From Neoechinorhynchus agilis (lineage: Eukaryota > Acanthocephala), in NCBI GenBank assembly GCA_051530055.1, contig CM121341.1:8246001-8310000 (forward strand): DNA of 64,000 bases, read 5' to 3'. Under the pieces are notes generated by a model. That model saw only the letters and a list, made by a program, of their open reading frames with translations, did not search any database and was not told the origin of the DNA. Of this stretch, positions 48,601-60,014 are shown piece by piece. The position numbers were made by a program, and so were the translations under genes. Every line of letters begins with the position of its first letter. Positions within the stretch are counted from its first letter, which is position 1.

Positions 48601-50290
48601 TCATTGTGAGAAAATGACAACAATTCGTAAAAAACAAATATACAAATACATAAGAAGTTAAAGATAGCCGCGAATATTAACATAATGAAAACAACTGGCG
48701 TGTATAATGTTCTAAATGCGAAACATATATACGTAGCATACCGCATTGCATAAAAACAACAACGCATGGATACATTCACGCTTGTGCAATTAAATAAACA
48801 AACAACTAACGCTTAGATAAAATGATCTAAAAGCGCGCCCCTTTACATTTATGAAATAATAACAAATTTTATGATTTGATGTCATTATGAGAAAATGACA
48901 ACAATTCGTAAAAAACAAATATACAAATACATAAGAAGTTAAAGATAGCGCCGCATATAAGCATAATCAAAACAACTGGTGCGCATAAAGTTCTAAATGC
49001 GAAACATATATACGTAGCATACCGCATTGCATAAAAACAACAACGCATGGATACATTCACGCTTGTGCAATTAAATAAACAAACAACTAACGCTTAGATT
49101 AAATTATCTAAAAGCGCGCCCCTTTACATTTATGAAATAATAACAAATTTTATGATTTGATGTCATTATGAGAAAATGACAACAATTCGTAAAAAACAAA
49201 TATACAAATACATAAGAAGTTAAAGATAGCGCCGCATATAAGCATAATGAAAATAACTGGTGCGCATAAAGTTCTAAATGCGAAACATATATACGTAGCA
49301 TACCGCATTGCATAAAAACAACAACGCATGGATACATTCACGCTTGTGCAATTAAATAAACAAACAACTAACGCTTAGATAAAATGATCTAAAAGCGCGC
49401 CCTTTACATTTATGAAATAATAACAGAATTGAAGATTTGATGTCATTATGAGAAAAGGACAACCATAAGATTGCAACATACATGCAAATGCCTAAGAAAT
49501 CAAAGATAGCGCCGCATATAAGCATAATCAAAACAACCGGAGTGTATAATGTTCTAAATGCGAAAGATATATACGTAGCATACCGCATTGCATAAAAACA
49601 ACAATGCATTGATACACTCACGCTTGTGCAATTAAATAAACAAACAACTAACGCTAAGATTAAAAAAAAAAAAAAATTTCTTTACATTTATGAAATAATA
49701 ACAAATTTTATGATTTGATGTCATTATGAGAAAATGACAACAATTCGTAAAAAACAAATATACAAATACATAAGAAGTTAAAGATAGCGCCGCATATAAG
49801 CATAATGAAAACAACTGGTGCGCATAAAGTTCTAAATGCGAAACATATATACGTAGCATACCGCATTGCATAAAAACAACAACGCATGGATACATTTACG
49901 CTTGTGCAATTAAATAAACAAACAACTAACGCTTAGATAAAAAATGATCTAAAAGCGCGCCCCTTTACATTTATGAAATAATAACAAATTTTATGATTTG
50001 ATGTCATTATGAGAAAATGACAACAATTCGTAAAAAACAAATATACAAATACATAAGAAGTTAAAGATAGCGCCGCATATAAGCATAATGAAAACAACTG
50101 GTGCGCATAAAGTTCTAAATGCGAAACATATATACGTAGCATACCGCATTGCATAAAAACAACAACGCATGGATATTTTTGTGCGCGTATGTAAATAAAT
50201 AAACAATTACCGCTTAGATAAAATGGTCAAAAAGCGTGCCCCTTTACATTTATATAATAATAACAGAATTGATGATTTGATGTCATTATG
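42690..50290. repeat. 283-bp satellite, 27 copies
   Basis: Units of 281-284 bp repeat from about 42690 to 50290. Counting the variable site aagcataatCaaaac/aagcataatGaaaac gives 27 copies with no simple higher-order order (C G G C G C C G C G G C C C C G C C C C C G C G C G G). Inner copies are almost identical. The copies near 48600-48750 and 49400-49680 and the last one are diverged. Short minus-strand open frames (62-63 codons) recur in every unit and are a consequence of the repeat. The left edge abuts the Gypsy fossil and shares the bases gaattcgtaaaa with it. Confidence 0.97.
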
Positions 50291-51372
50291 AAAAAAGGTC
50301 AACACAGAGAAAACTGTAGCAGGTGAATGGAGTAGCGGCAAAAGACGTTTTACAACTTGCCCCGCTGCCTTCGAAAGTTTTTTAAAACTCATGCTCAAAC
50401 CGCCTTAAAATAGCCAACGGCATTTTCACCCGAATCCTCAGGATTTAATTTCATTGCATAATATAAAAAAGAATTGTCTTTTCTTTTTAAACGCCCTCTG
50501 AGCCACCAAAAGGCAGCATCGATCGTCATTGGGCTACGACCGTTCGTCGATACTTACTGTTAGCAGAGGAAAATTCAAGTAAGCTTTGTATCCATAAAAC
50601 GGTTTCCCTCCTTTTAACGTCTCTTTCCTTCCCTGCATTCAAACTTTTTCCTCTGAAACGTCGATGTCGCTTCTACGTCTCTCTCTTTTTCGATGAATGA
50701 AACCCTTGGATCCAAGAATCCGCCCAGCCGAATTGCCAGATAATCTCCTTAATTACGAACCTTTGCAACAACCGCTTTTATTTGACTATCGGTCGATGCA
50801 ATTCAGTTCGCCTTGAAACATTTCGTCGTTTTAGAACGATTCACGTGGATTTTTATATTTTAGACTTTTGGGACGCTTAGGCGTCCGCTAATTTATTGTC
50901 GAGAAAACGGATTCGATTGTGATTTGGAAACAACAAAAAAAGTTCTTTGAAGAAAATGTCCAATTTTGGAATGGGTAGTGTATAACGCGATTCTTAGAGG
51001 AAAAGGCAGTGGTGCTCTAGCTCAGAGTTTCTAGTGGACAATGAGTCGAGGAAAAGGCGTTTGACAAACATGTTGCCCGATAATATCTAGTCCACAGGAT
51101 AACGCTATAATGTTCGTATTTTAGTTGACAAACATTGAGGAAATATCGGAATTATCCGACGAAGTATCGGAAATTAGTTAATGAATTTAAACCCGAAGGT
51201 ACAAAACTACCAAAAGAAAGATAAATTTAATTACTGATTACGGTACAAACCAAATGCGAAACTTGAAGACTTCTCAGATCCGACCTATGGGAAAACTTCT
51301 TTTATTCGATAAAATCGCAAATGTAATTTACTATATCGTCAATGTAAATTTTTAAGCAAGCATACATAATTT
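50291..51372. other. Non-coding interval with one PLE-end motif
   Basis: No supported gene. At 51128-51180 the plus strand reads aatatcggaattatccgacg followed by aagtatcggaaattag, a PLE terminal core in which helix II can form but the CTGATGA box is lost. A GC-richer stretch at 50480-50720 is unassigned. Confidence 0.4.
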
Positions 51373-52440
51373 ATAGTTTCTTCAACGCTCCGATTCATCG
51401 GCGTTGGACAAAATGCTAGCCGCATTGCACCGCTGCACAGCAATGCTTATTTTTTGCGCCAAGAACGACGTCGATCTTGGCTCTCCAGTCGCTGCGTAAA
51501 TTCGTTTCTCCAAGTCCTTCAGGAGGACTAGTGCCGACCCTCCCAAGGTACGTTTCCACACCGAAGGGGACAAAATGGTAATTTCGGATTAGCTCCCTGT
51601 ATTTTGAGCATTTCCGATCCTCTGCAGCCGTCGCCGCTCCTCCTGGACCTTTTTTCGAGTGGCTGATGTTGGAGTTTGCCAACGTGTCCACACACGTTGC
51701 ATCCCACAACAAACATTTTCCCTTCCTCCAAGGAAATACGGTCACGCCATCAGGGCGTCTTCCATCTAATCTACAAAGATTAGTGGGTTCTAGAATGTTT
51801 GGGAGGGAAAGCGTTTTTAGGGTCCTACTCGGAATGGCATTGATTTCAGCATGCCTTGGAAATCGTCCCGATGACGTCTTGCATATGAGACCGTGTCTCT
51901 CCGAAGAGTCCACTATAGTGCCGCAGCGGCAGCGATGCGGGATGCAAATCGGTAGACCTAATCTCAAGGATACTGCGATCCTGACGACTGAGTCAGCAAG
52001 GAGATTTCCAAGTTTACCTACAGGGAGAGCATTCAGCCACGCTCCCGGCTCCTTCGTGGAACAGGCTACCAGCCGGACCTGAGACACCTCATCCAGAATA
52101 TCTTTGAAAGAGTTGTGAATCTTCTGAACGAGAGGAATGTCCCAAGACGACTGCTTGCACTCATTTGCGGGGAGCTGGTTGATGCTTGTTAATTGATGCT
52201 ATTGAGATAATCCCGTGGCAAAGATCAAATCCTTCACTGATGTGCCAAAAATGGCATGGACATAGACTTTACTTGCCCGGCAAGGGGAAGGCAGGTAAAG
52301 CGACGTCTGAAGTGGTGCGAACTCCCAAACCACCAGCCAACCTGTGTCAGAAAATTTGACATTCAATATATGTCCCAGCTGCTTACGAATTACCCCGTCG
52401 AGCTCTCCTAACAATTTGTCTTCTCCGGAATTAAATCGTC
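51373..52440 (-). mobile_element. RLE-type LINE fragment, 3' half (copy 2)
   Basis: Same family as the copy at 36.2-37.7 kb. The minus strand reads the thumb (HILNVKFSDTGW) at about 52400-52320. The arginine-rich MSQVRLVACSTKEPGAWLNAL follows from 52087, then the finger RCRCGTIVDSSERHGLIC, RHAEIN, the endonuclease core RRPDGVTVFPWRKGKCLLWDA and the tail ISIAVQRCNAASILSNADES. There are about two frame changes, one in the tail and one between thumb and endonuclease. The 3' end lies near 51373. Confidence 0.8.
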
Positions 52441-52520
52441 TTTTCAGATTTTCAAACTTAAAAATGTTTTCCGCATTATTTTCACAATTCAGCAGAAAAA
52501 TTTAATTTTCTATTTGTAAT

Positions 52521-52829
52521 TTAATTTACAACAACCTCGTTGTCGACAAACCATTCGAAATTTTGCTCAGTTTCATTGATAAGAAAATATTCTTCACTGT
52601 GATGGTCGATACTTAATGAATCGCTCACCGTATTTACTCTTCGAGCTCTCCTTTTTCGCTTACTGAGGAAATTGTAACTTTTCATGCATTTGATTGGGGT
52701 AAAAGAGAACCATTCTAGGTTTTTCACTTTACAATTTATATAGTTTGACCTAAGAAATGAATGACCGGCGAACAGATTATCAATGCGACAATAGCTAAGC
52801 TTAATCGCAAGTGTAGAAAATGACGCCAT
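52521..52829 (-). CDS. Unrecognised protein, 102 residues
   Basis: Open minus-strand frame from ATG 52827-52829 to TAA 52521. It is polar, with a nuclear-localisation-like cluster KRKRRARR near residue 60 and an acidic C-terminal third. There is no signal peptide and no recognised domain. It lies between two LINE fragments and starts within 30 bp of the 3' end of the LINE on its right, so it could itself be repeat-derived or a gene whose upstream region was displaced. Confidence 0.35.
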   Translation of the reverse strand: MASFSTLAIKLSYCRIDNLFAGHSFLRSNYINCKVKNLEWFSFTPIKCMKSYNFLSKRKRRARRVNTVSDSLSIDHHSEEYFLINETEQNFEWFVDNEVVVN

Positions 52830-52859
52830 TATAATAACACGTTTTATTTGTTGATTTAC

Positions 52860-54710
52860 AAGGAAGAGGACCCATGTACCTTTGGGTCCTCATAAACACA
52901 CAGATATATTGATGTTTTTTGTATGCCCGTTCGGGTGGGAATATCAAGTTTTGTTATGTCGATATGTAAGGTACCGGGGAATGTGATGTCCGTTCTGTTG
53001 GGAATTGGCGGATATTGTTTGCAGGAGTGCTTCTAAGGTTGATCTTTCCTCAGAATCACTTCTGGTTATGATATCCGAGAAGATTGGGCAGCATGGAAAA
53101 TGGAGCGTAGATATAAGGAGTTGCGAGGTATAGGAGGATGAAACGAATTAGGATTACGAGTGCTGTGCTCGTGTGAAAAGGGAGCGATATGTGGAAAAAA
53201 TTGTGGTGGTAGGGTTGAGAGGCGTTTTGATTGTTTTATGAAAATAGCATCAAGGCATTCGGTGAGAGGGGGAAAACCAGCTGTGCAAATTTTAGATGCT
53301 CTTTTGTGAAGAATTTCAAAACGGCGGATTAGCGATTTGGAAAGTTTGCAAAATACGGGGTAACCGTAGGTGAGGGATGGTAAGATTAAGCGGAAGTAAA
53401 ATTTGTAGAGGTCGGGTGAAGGGATTCCTAAATGTCGCAGGCGTTTGAGAAGATAAAGTTTAAAAATGTTGTGCTTGAGGGAGAGAGTGATGTGCGAGTT
53501 CCATTTCAAATTTGATTGAAATTGGATACCCAGAATTCTCAGGGAGGTGACTCGTAGAATGTCATTTAGAAGCTCAGGGGATGTTGTAGATTTGCGGTAG
53601 AGAGATGGGATCATTTCGGAGCATTTAGAGAAATTGAGATGGGGTTTGTGATTGGTGCAGAAATCTTTTGTGTGTGTGATTTCTTTACAGGCTAAAAGAA
53701 AGGGAGAGATGGGGTGATGAATGGGTGATGGGGGTGATATCGTCGGCGTATAAGAAAAGCTTCGAGAAAGAGGAGAGTGGTTGAAGGTCTTCTAAGAAAA
53801 TATTAAAAAGAAGTGGTGGCAATACAGCACCCTGGGATATGCCTTTGGAGAGGGATAGTCCGATAGAAGAGGTAGAACGGCTGTGAATGTATTGTTTGCG
53901 ATTGTGAAGATAAGATTCGAGCCAGCGGATCTGCCACAAGTGGAAACCAAAATCGGAGCAGGCCCGGAGGAGTGAATGGTCCACTGAGTCGAAAGCTTTA
54001 GATAAATCAAGTTGAATGAGACGGGTGACGTGGGAGGAATTATTGTCGAGGTTACGTAGAAGCGTGTCATAAATTCAAAGTAGGGTATCGCTAGCAGAAA
54101 ATTCGGGTCGGAAGCGAAATTGTAGTGGCGATAACTTTTCGTGGAGAAGTGCAAGAAGGCGAGATTTAAAACATTTTTTGATGATTTTTGAAAGAGCGGA
54201 TATAATGCAGATTGGACGGAATGATTCGGCCGAAGTAGGATGCCTTTTTTTGGAGCGAGTATTACTTTGGAAGTTTTGAGGCACGAGGGTTAGATGCCAT
54301 ATAAAAAGCTGCGATTTACAATGAGGATAAGAGGGTCTATTAGTTCGGGGACGATGCAACGAAGAGCCCAGTTTAGGATTTCGAATTGAGAGCACGAATT
54401 TTCAGGTAATTTCATGGGATACTTTAGTACTTGGTATTATGAAACTAAGGGGAGTATCGGCGAGTTGGCAGCAGTGATTGTAAATTGAGTCAGGGCAGAG
54501 GTTCTGATTAATGGAATCTAGAACCTGTTTTTATTCAGTGCAGGACAAATTAGGGAAGGGAGTCGGGTGGCGTATACCAAGAGAGTCCTTGACGGGCGCC
54601 ACCATGTTGAGTTGTCACCTGATCGAATTTTAGAGGAAAGGAAGTTTTTGCGGGCGATAAGCATTTTGTTAGAAAGTGCCTTTTGTAAATGGAGAGTTAT
54701 TGCGATGGGC
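52860..54710 (-). mobile_element. LINE (Jockey/CR1-like) reverse-transcriptase fragment
   Basis: Minus-strand pieces of a non-LTR reverse transcriptase run from about 54700 to 53066. They are SFRPICIISALSKIIKKCF and FRPEFSASDTLL (fingers), LDLSKAFDSVDHSLL, GISQGAVLPPLLFNIFLED, and the catalytic LFLYADDITPI box near 53740. The thumb follows (LRILGIQFQSNLKWNSHI, LILPSLTYGYPVF). Pieces lie in at least three frames, so it is dead. After the coding part, 52864-52892 forms a perfect hairpin (gaggaccca..tgggtcctc), followed on the minus strand by aacaaataaaac. This is probably the element's structured 3' end and tail. Confidence 0.8.
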
Positions 54711-55600
54711 CTTAGAAGCTTGCCATTGTAGAAGTTTTAAAATAAGGGTTATCCATGGAGGGTCGCGGTTGGAGATCCTGATGAATTTCTTGGGAATTGC
54801 CGAAGCTACGGTGCCTCTTCACGGTTAAATTTTTTATAAGGTATGGAGTATTGTATGGATGGATTTCTCTTAGACTTGTCATAAAGTCCGCATCCTTAAT
54901 TGTAATTCCCATCATTCGAAATCTTTTTGAAGCCAGAGTTAAAGAAACTCAATTCAGAATTGAAATGTGATGGCATGGCCATAATTGAACATTTGAAAAA
55001 ATTAGATCTCTCTGAAACTGAAGTGGTGGCTATGGATACCCGGATTTATCGGATCGGAATACATAATCACAGAAAAAGAAGCTTCATGGCTCATCTTGAG
55101 TTTAAACGGGATCGACAACTTCACGAAAGGTCCATTAGATCGTTGGCAAGGCAATCACTAACAATACAACGGTGAAGCTGTGGCTACAGTTACTTGAAGT
55201 ACGCTCGGTCATGGCAAGGGTCGATAATCGCTGTAGTTAGATATACCGGAAGCCAGACGCAGAAGTTGTTTTAAATAGCGTACATTATGATGAAAAGAAC
55301 AACTATTCCAACAAGTCCTGATATTAGTTGATTCCAGAAACAAGACTGCGACTATTATTGATTTTACGATTAATTATGAAAACGATGAAAAATTGGGAAG
55401 CGTAAACACAATGAGACAAAAAGAGACAAAATATGAACTGATAAGGAAATCAGCTGCATCAAAACACAACGTGGATGAGACATTGCCATAATATTTCGAA
55501 AATATTAGGCTTTTAAGGATCTGATATTTTCACAAGAGTAATGAAATGGAAGACATGCTGAATGCAATTAATGACTTAAAAGCTCAGGAAATTTTTAAGT
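54711..55600. other. Unassigned; short coding-like run at 54927-55175
   Basis: The plus-strand frame 54927-55175 (82 codons, MKPELKKLNSELKCDG start) is charged and helical, with no recognised domain. The rest shows no gene. A decayed exon is possible. Confidence 0.25.
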
Positions 55601-55614
55601 TTTAAAACTCAACC

Positions 55615-56040
55615 TTTACACATACCTTTTGCAAGCTTCCGTCAAAAGTTTAGCTCGTGCAATAGTATCTTTAGGCGTTATTAGATAATTCCTAATCTTT
55701 TCCATCGACGGAACAATCACAGTTGACCAATTAAATGGATGTGCTAAATTGACTTTAGTCCAATAATCTACTTCGGATATTTTCTTCTCGTATCAACGTG
55801 AGACAAATCTAATCAAGTGAGGTTTAAAGAAGTGATCTAAAATTTCTTTCAAAAGATTCCATACATCGTCCAAATAGAAATGGAGATATTTCAAAAACTC
55901 TCCTGAAACCTTGTTGATTGTATATGCAAACTCAAGATCTGATTCACTTTCAATGCGTCCCATTTTAGTTTTAAGAAGACGATGAAAATCAAGCAGATTT
56001 TTATCGGAAGATATGGGGGAGAATCGATGATGGAACAACG
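55615..56040 (-). pseudogene. Unrecognised coding sequence with an internal stop
   Basis: The minus-strand frame 56038-55793 (81 codons, FLKYLHFYLDDVWNLLKEIL core) ends in TGA. The same frame then continues open for about 55 more codons (YEKKISEVDYWTKVNLAHPFN) to about 55632, where a good splice donor (aaaag/gtatgtgt) follows. This looks like one host exon interrupted by a single in-frame TGA at about 55791-55793. I do not recognise the family. Decay, a base-call error or an unseen tiny intron are possible. Confidence 0.4.
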
Positions 56041-56379
56041 ATGCATGCAGTTGTAAGCCGCTCGGTCCTAATTGGAAGTAATTTCATCGATGATCAAGAA
56101 TTATTATTCACTCAACGACGTTATATGGAGCAGAATTAAACCGAATGTTAGCTTCAAGCATAGATGCTGATGAGTTGAATAGTAATAGCCTTTAATTGTT
56201 TCCTAAAACAAGATTACCCGCGTTTATACTAAGCCAGATTAATCACCAAAAAACTAAGGCTGAAGATATCATTCAATCCACGTAAAACACCCGACGAGAG
56301 GAATACTTTGAATGAAATAAAGACAATAATGTTCGATGAATTTATTGTGTCTTTGATTTCAATCGGGGGGGGGGAATTC

Positions 56380-56690
56380 CAATTTATTGATAGTTTCAAC
56401 CGTATTAACCTCCCCGATGACTGATTTATTTGAACGAATTTTCGTCTGCATGCATTCCCCAAGCTGGAGGCCGAAGATTCCCTACAAACTAAGACCTGCT
56501 CAGGGGGGGTGACAGATCACCCGCGGGCCTAACAACCCCGGGCACCCGAGTTCTGCCCAAGCTACACTCACCATGTCATATTCTGGATACTTGAAGAAGT
56601 CTGCATGCAGACGAAAATTCTTACAAATAAAACAGTCATCGGGGAGGTTAATTAGGTTGCAACTATCAATAAAATGAATTTATTGGTGAA
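56380..56690. repeat. Foldback element with a GC-rich structured core
   Basis: The arms at about 56381-56455 and 56605-56680 are reverse complements over about 75 bp at roughly 85-90 percent identity; both contain acctccccgatgact and cgtctgcatgca. The spacer of about 150 bp is far more GC-rich than anything near it. In the minus sense it can form GGGCA/TGCCC and GGGTGA/TCACCC hairpins. It contains no convincing open frame and is not a 5S, U1, U2 or U6 gene. Confidence 0.65.
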
Positions 56691-57700
56691 ATTCGCGTGC
56701 TCGTAGTACAAAGTATGCTGACGAGCATTGATCAACACAATTTTCTATTTATTGGTTTTGCCATCCGAATTTAAATTAACTGATTTATTTCCGATATTTC
56801 GTCTTATAATTCCGACAAAACCAAGGTTTGTCATTGATTCGCAACTAGTAAGCGAACTGCAGCGCAATCCGAATTTGAGTAATGCCACGAGACCAGTCGT
56901 CAGATAAAATAGCGGCATGAAGTCGAGCTAAGATCAAAAAATTTCAAATAGAAAAAAAGCAAAATGTAACCTGCCCCTTCATCCGGTTTGTAGATTGCTT
57001 GTTTTGAAAATCAGCATCTTTAAAAAATCGAAACCACCTTCAAGAACAGCACATTTCTAAATTTTAGTAAACTCTTTTTTCTGAGCGAGAAACAGTTTTT
57101 ATGATTAAAATTCCTAATTAAATCTAAATACATCACATAACTCATTGGTGTGATTCTTTCGTGTTTTAGTGAAATGATTGTGCACACTAAGAAAGCATTT
57201 GACATCACTCTTTGCAGTCGTTGCTCTGAATTTTCGTTTCATTGAGCAGTGTAATTGCTTTGACCTACTTGAGGTATTCTGCGGATTTGGAGCGTGGTGA
57301 AAAGGTTGGTACTTGACGAGAGTAATGCGGCGCAGTTTGAATGGAATTCAGTTTGATATTCGACGGGAGCCATCGTCGTAACGGTTTTTTTGTCGGATCG
57401 CTGTTACATCATCGTGGGAATTGTTTTTTGACTATTTGTTCTCATTAGCATTTGCGCTTTATCTGTTTCATCCGAATCAAAGATTCTCGTAGCTGACCTG
57501 CTTTAGGCGAAATATAGCTTCATTCTGGAGTTTTTGTTTATTTCTGCCACGCACACGCGTCTATTTCGTGTGCAGGAATTCTTGAGACTTGAACATTCGA
57601 GTTATAGTAAATAATTACGACCATAAATGATTCGCGCTTTGTGTTCGTCTTCATTGTCATTTCATAGCATCTAACTATTCTTATTCCTAACTCCGGTTAC
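56691..57700. other. No gene recognised
   Basis: AT-rich interval. At about 56785-56835 the minus strand reads tgtcggaattataagacgaa followed by atatcggaaataaatc, another PLE-end core with a truncated left part. Confidence 0.35.
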
Positions 57701-58863
57701 TTCGTCCAATATTCTCATTATATTCGTTTTTGGTGCAACTTCCCAAATCTATCGGGACCATCGACCTTGGACGAATTTCTGTGACCGCCACAATGCACCG
57801 ATTGTCTGGCACTATCTTGAGCTTCTGCATCAACATCGCCTTCTAAAACTACATTCAATTGACTTTCTTAGATATAAAAGTCGTATTCAGTTGGCTCATT
57901 CCACCACTCATAAATCTCGACATGACTGTTGATTACATTATCTTCACCTTCCTTAAGGTTACTTTTTATTGTCATGGAGCTCTGCTTTCTCCGGGCTGTT
58001 AACAAACATCCTTAAGTTTCGGCTTCCTACTCCCGTTTGTATGAATGGAAGACTTCCACCTTCAGAAGTGGTCCCTTTGATTTTCTTTTACGCGATTGTG
58101 CGCCATGGCATTTGCCGATTATCAACAAAGCGCGAGCCGATTGTTACGCCCGGTGATTTCCCAATGAATTTCTTAGTCGTGTGCTCTCTCCCAGGTGCTT
58201 CAATTTCGCCAGTAGCGTCCTGGGATTGCGCCATTTTCCTAACGTCTTTATTTATTTGGTTAATAAAAGCCTTTATTTCATTGGGGTTCGAACACGTGTT
58301 TCTAACTGGATTTATTTCGTGAGCTGCGAATTGGTTTTTATAACGTTAATCCGCATGCACCTTCGTGGGATTCAGCAATCTCGTTGGACCAGTTGCTCCG
58401 GGTGTTATTTGTTGTGGGGTGAAATTTGTAATCTGATTTCCAAAATAACTGTTCACCATTGAAGCATTCACGTTGGCTGGAAAGTTTGTATTGTGTATTC
58501 CCATTCCATTATTCATTTTTGGTCGATGCGGGCCATGACCAAATTTGATGTTTAATGGTAAGTTGGGGTATAACGTTATTTTGTACTGAAATGCAAATTG
58601 TTGTCCAGGACCATTTTATTGGATGTTTCCGTGGTATATTTGTGTTCGTAGGCTCCATTGTATGTAGCTCCTCGCAAATGTCACTTGATATCTGATTTGA
58701 GGGAGTTAATTGTATTCGTTGGGGGGATACGAATTTGGGACGAGCACGGAATGTCTCTCGTGCTTATCAGTGTAGCCTGTCGTCCTCTTGCCACATTCTT
58801 ATCTGCCGGTTGAACCCGAGGTCGTTTTGTTTGGTGTTCCTTTGTGTTGTTCGGATCGTACAT
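57700..58863 (-). pseudogene. Decayed coding-like region, family not recognised
   Basis: From ATG 58861 the minus strand shows successive coding-like blocks separated by a handful of breaks. They are polar and Asn/Pro/Gln-rich, for example MYDPNNTKEHQTKRPRVQP near the start, NTNFPANVNASMVNSYFGNQ in the middle and GEDNVINSHVEIYEWWNEP near 57870. The biased composition and continuity across about 1.1 kb on one strand argue that this was once a protein-coding sequence. It could be a host gene or the first part of a mobile element. I cannot decide. Confidence 0.35.
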
Positions 58864-59038
58864 TAAAAAGGATGCTCTACTTACTGTAGTGCTAACGACG
58901 CTTGCAAATTAATGCTGGTGGGATAAAGTGTTCCTTATCAAGTTCTAAAATTAAGATATCATTCAGATTTTCTGAAATGATTAGTGGCGATCACCTTCAT
59001 CTGATAGATTTCTCTTCTCACGGTCATTGCTGCAAAAT

Positions 59039-59161
59039 ATGGAACGTGGACATCCACGAACTTTAACAGGAGAGCAATATGCGATTCGCGTGAAGGCATT
59101 GATTGAAAAGGATCATCGTCAAGTAATCAAATCAATGTCTTACTTACTCACGATGGATTAG
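59039..59161 (+). CDS. Possible small open frame, 40 residues
   Basis: ATG 59039 to TAG 59159-59161. MERGHPRTLTGEQYAIRVKA then a basic helix and MSYLLTMD. The composition is that of a small helical protein, but length gives little support and no family is recognised. Confidence 0.2.
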   Translation: MERGHPRTLTGEQYAIRVKALIEKDHRQVIKSMSYLLTMD

Positions 59162-59580
59162 GCCTCAGTGACGTCGAATCCTTTATTGTTTGTTTTCCTC
59201 CGGAACACAGTTGAACGATCCGGAGTTTCACCTCCGACATGTTTTTTCATTCTTGGCAAAAACTCATTTGCACTGCGGCTTTTCGCGACCTCACACCGGA
59301 AAATATCGAAAAAGCGCAACCGCAACCGCAACAGTTTTACGTATAAACATCTGAGCGTATACAAAACACCTCGTGAACATTTTGCGTGGCAGCACGTAAC
59401 AACAACAACGAAAAGGAACAGTTAGCATACTACTTGGTTGTTGTTTCCTTGACGCGTGCAAGTGTCTTCCGTGTATGTTATGTGACGTAATACCATTTTC
59501 ACTACGTGACGTGTAGTCAACGAAAGACAGTGCACTCTTGTGTCCCATTAAGTGTATTTGTTTTGAGTTCAAAACGTAAT

Positions 59581-59808
59581 ATGAATACCGAGCTAAGAAA
59601 TGCTTTGATTGAGCACTTAGAGGTTGTCGCCTTTCGTGTGCGGGAAATGATGGTCCTCGTTCAAGGCAAAAGTAATGAGTACCAGGCATCAGGTGTAACA
59701 TCGCAAACTCCGGACCAAGTGCAAACGCCGCAAAAGGAGGACTCCGGTGATTGTGACGATGCTGAAATGCTACTGTATCTGAAGTACTTTCAAATCTTCG
59801 GGGATTAG
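59581..59808 (+). CDS. Small unrecognised protein, 75 residues
   Basis: ATG 59581 (cgtaatatgaat) to TAG at 59806-59808. The frame is open for 75 bases upstream. The N-terminal half is a predicted amphipathic helix (LRNALIEHLEVVAFRVREMM). The middle is Gln/Thr-rich and acidic, and the end is YLKYFQIFGD. A poly(A) signal AATAAA lies about 120 bp after the stop (59931), supporting this strand over the longer antisense frame. Function unknown. Confidence 0.4.
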   Translation: MNTELRNALIEHLEVVAFRVREMMVLVQGKSNEYQASGVTSQTPDQVQTPQKEDSGDCDDAEMLLYLKYFQIFGD

Positions 59809-60014
59809 CTGCCGGAAGCCGCGTTGCATCCAAAAAGGTCAGTAACGCATCTCCGTAAAGATGAGATAACAGTAAAAGTCCCGAGGATAAATTGTAGTCC
59901 GAGTAGCCGATCGTACACAATTTTTTTAAAATAAAGAAAAGATTTAATATTCAAGAAACAAACATTCAATCTGTCTTAGTAATATAAAATTTAATTAAAT
60001 CGTCCCCCGGACGC

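Noticed and set aside
42944-50206. Many 62-73 codon minus-strand open frames in the 283-bp satellite
   Set aside because: They are copies of one chance frame repeated by the array; frame and length change with single-base differences between units.
56460-56600. GC-rich core as a 5S rRNA or U1/U2/U6 snRNA gene
   Set aside because: It does not match the conserved segments of any of these RNAs on either strand.
59291-59920. Minus-strand open frame of 209 codons
   Set aside because: It has no recognisable domain and unusual composition (many His, Arg, Ser and Leu). The plus-strand small gene with its AATAAA signal fits better. Probably an antisense shadow.
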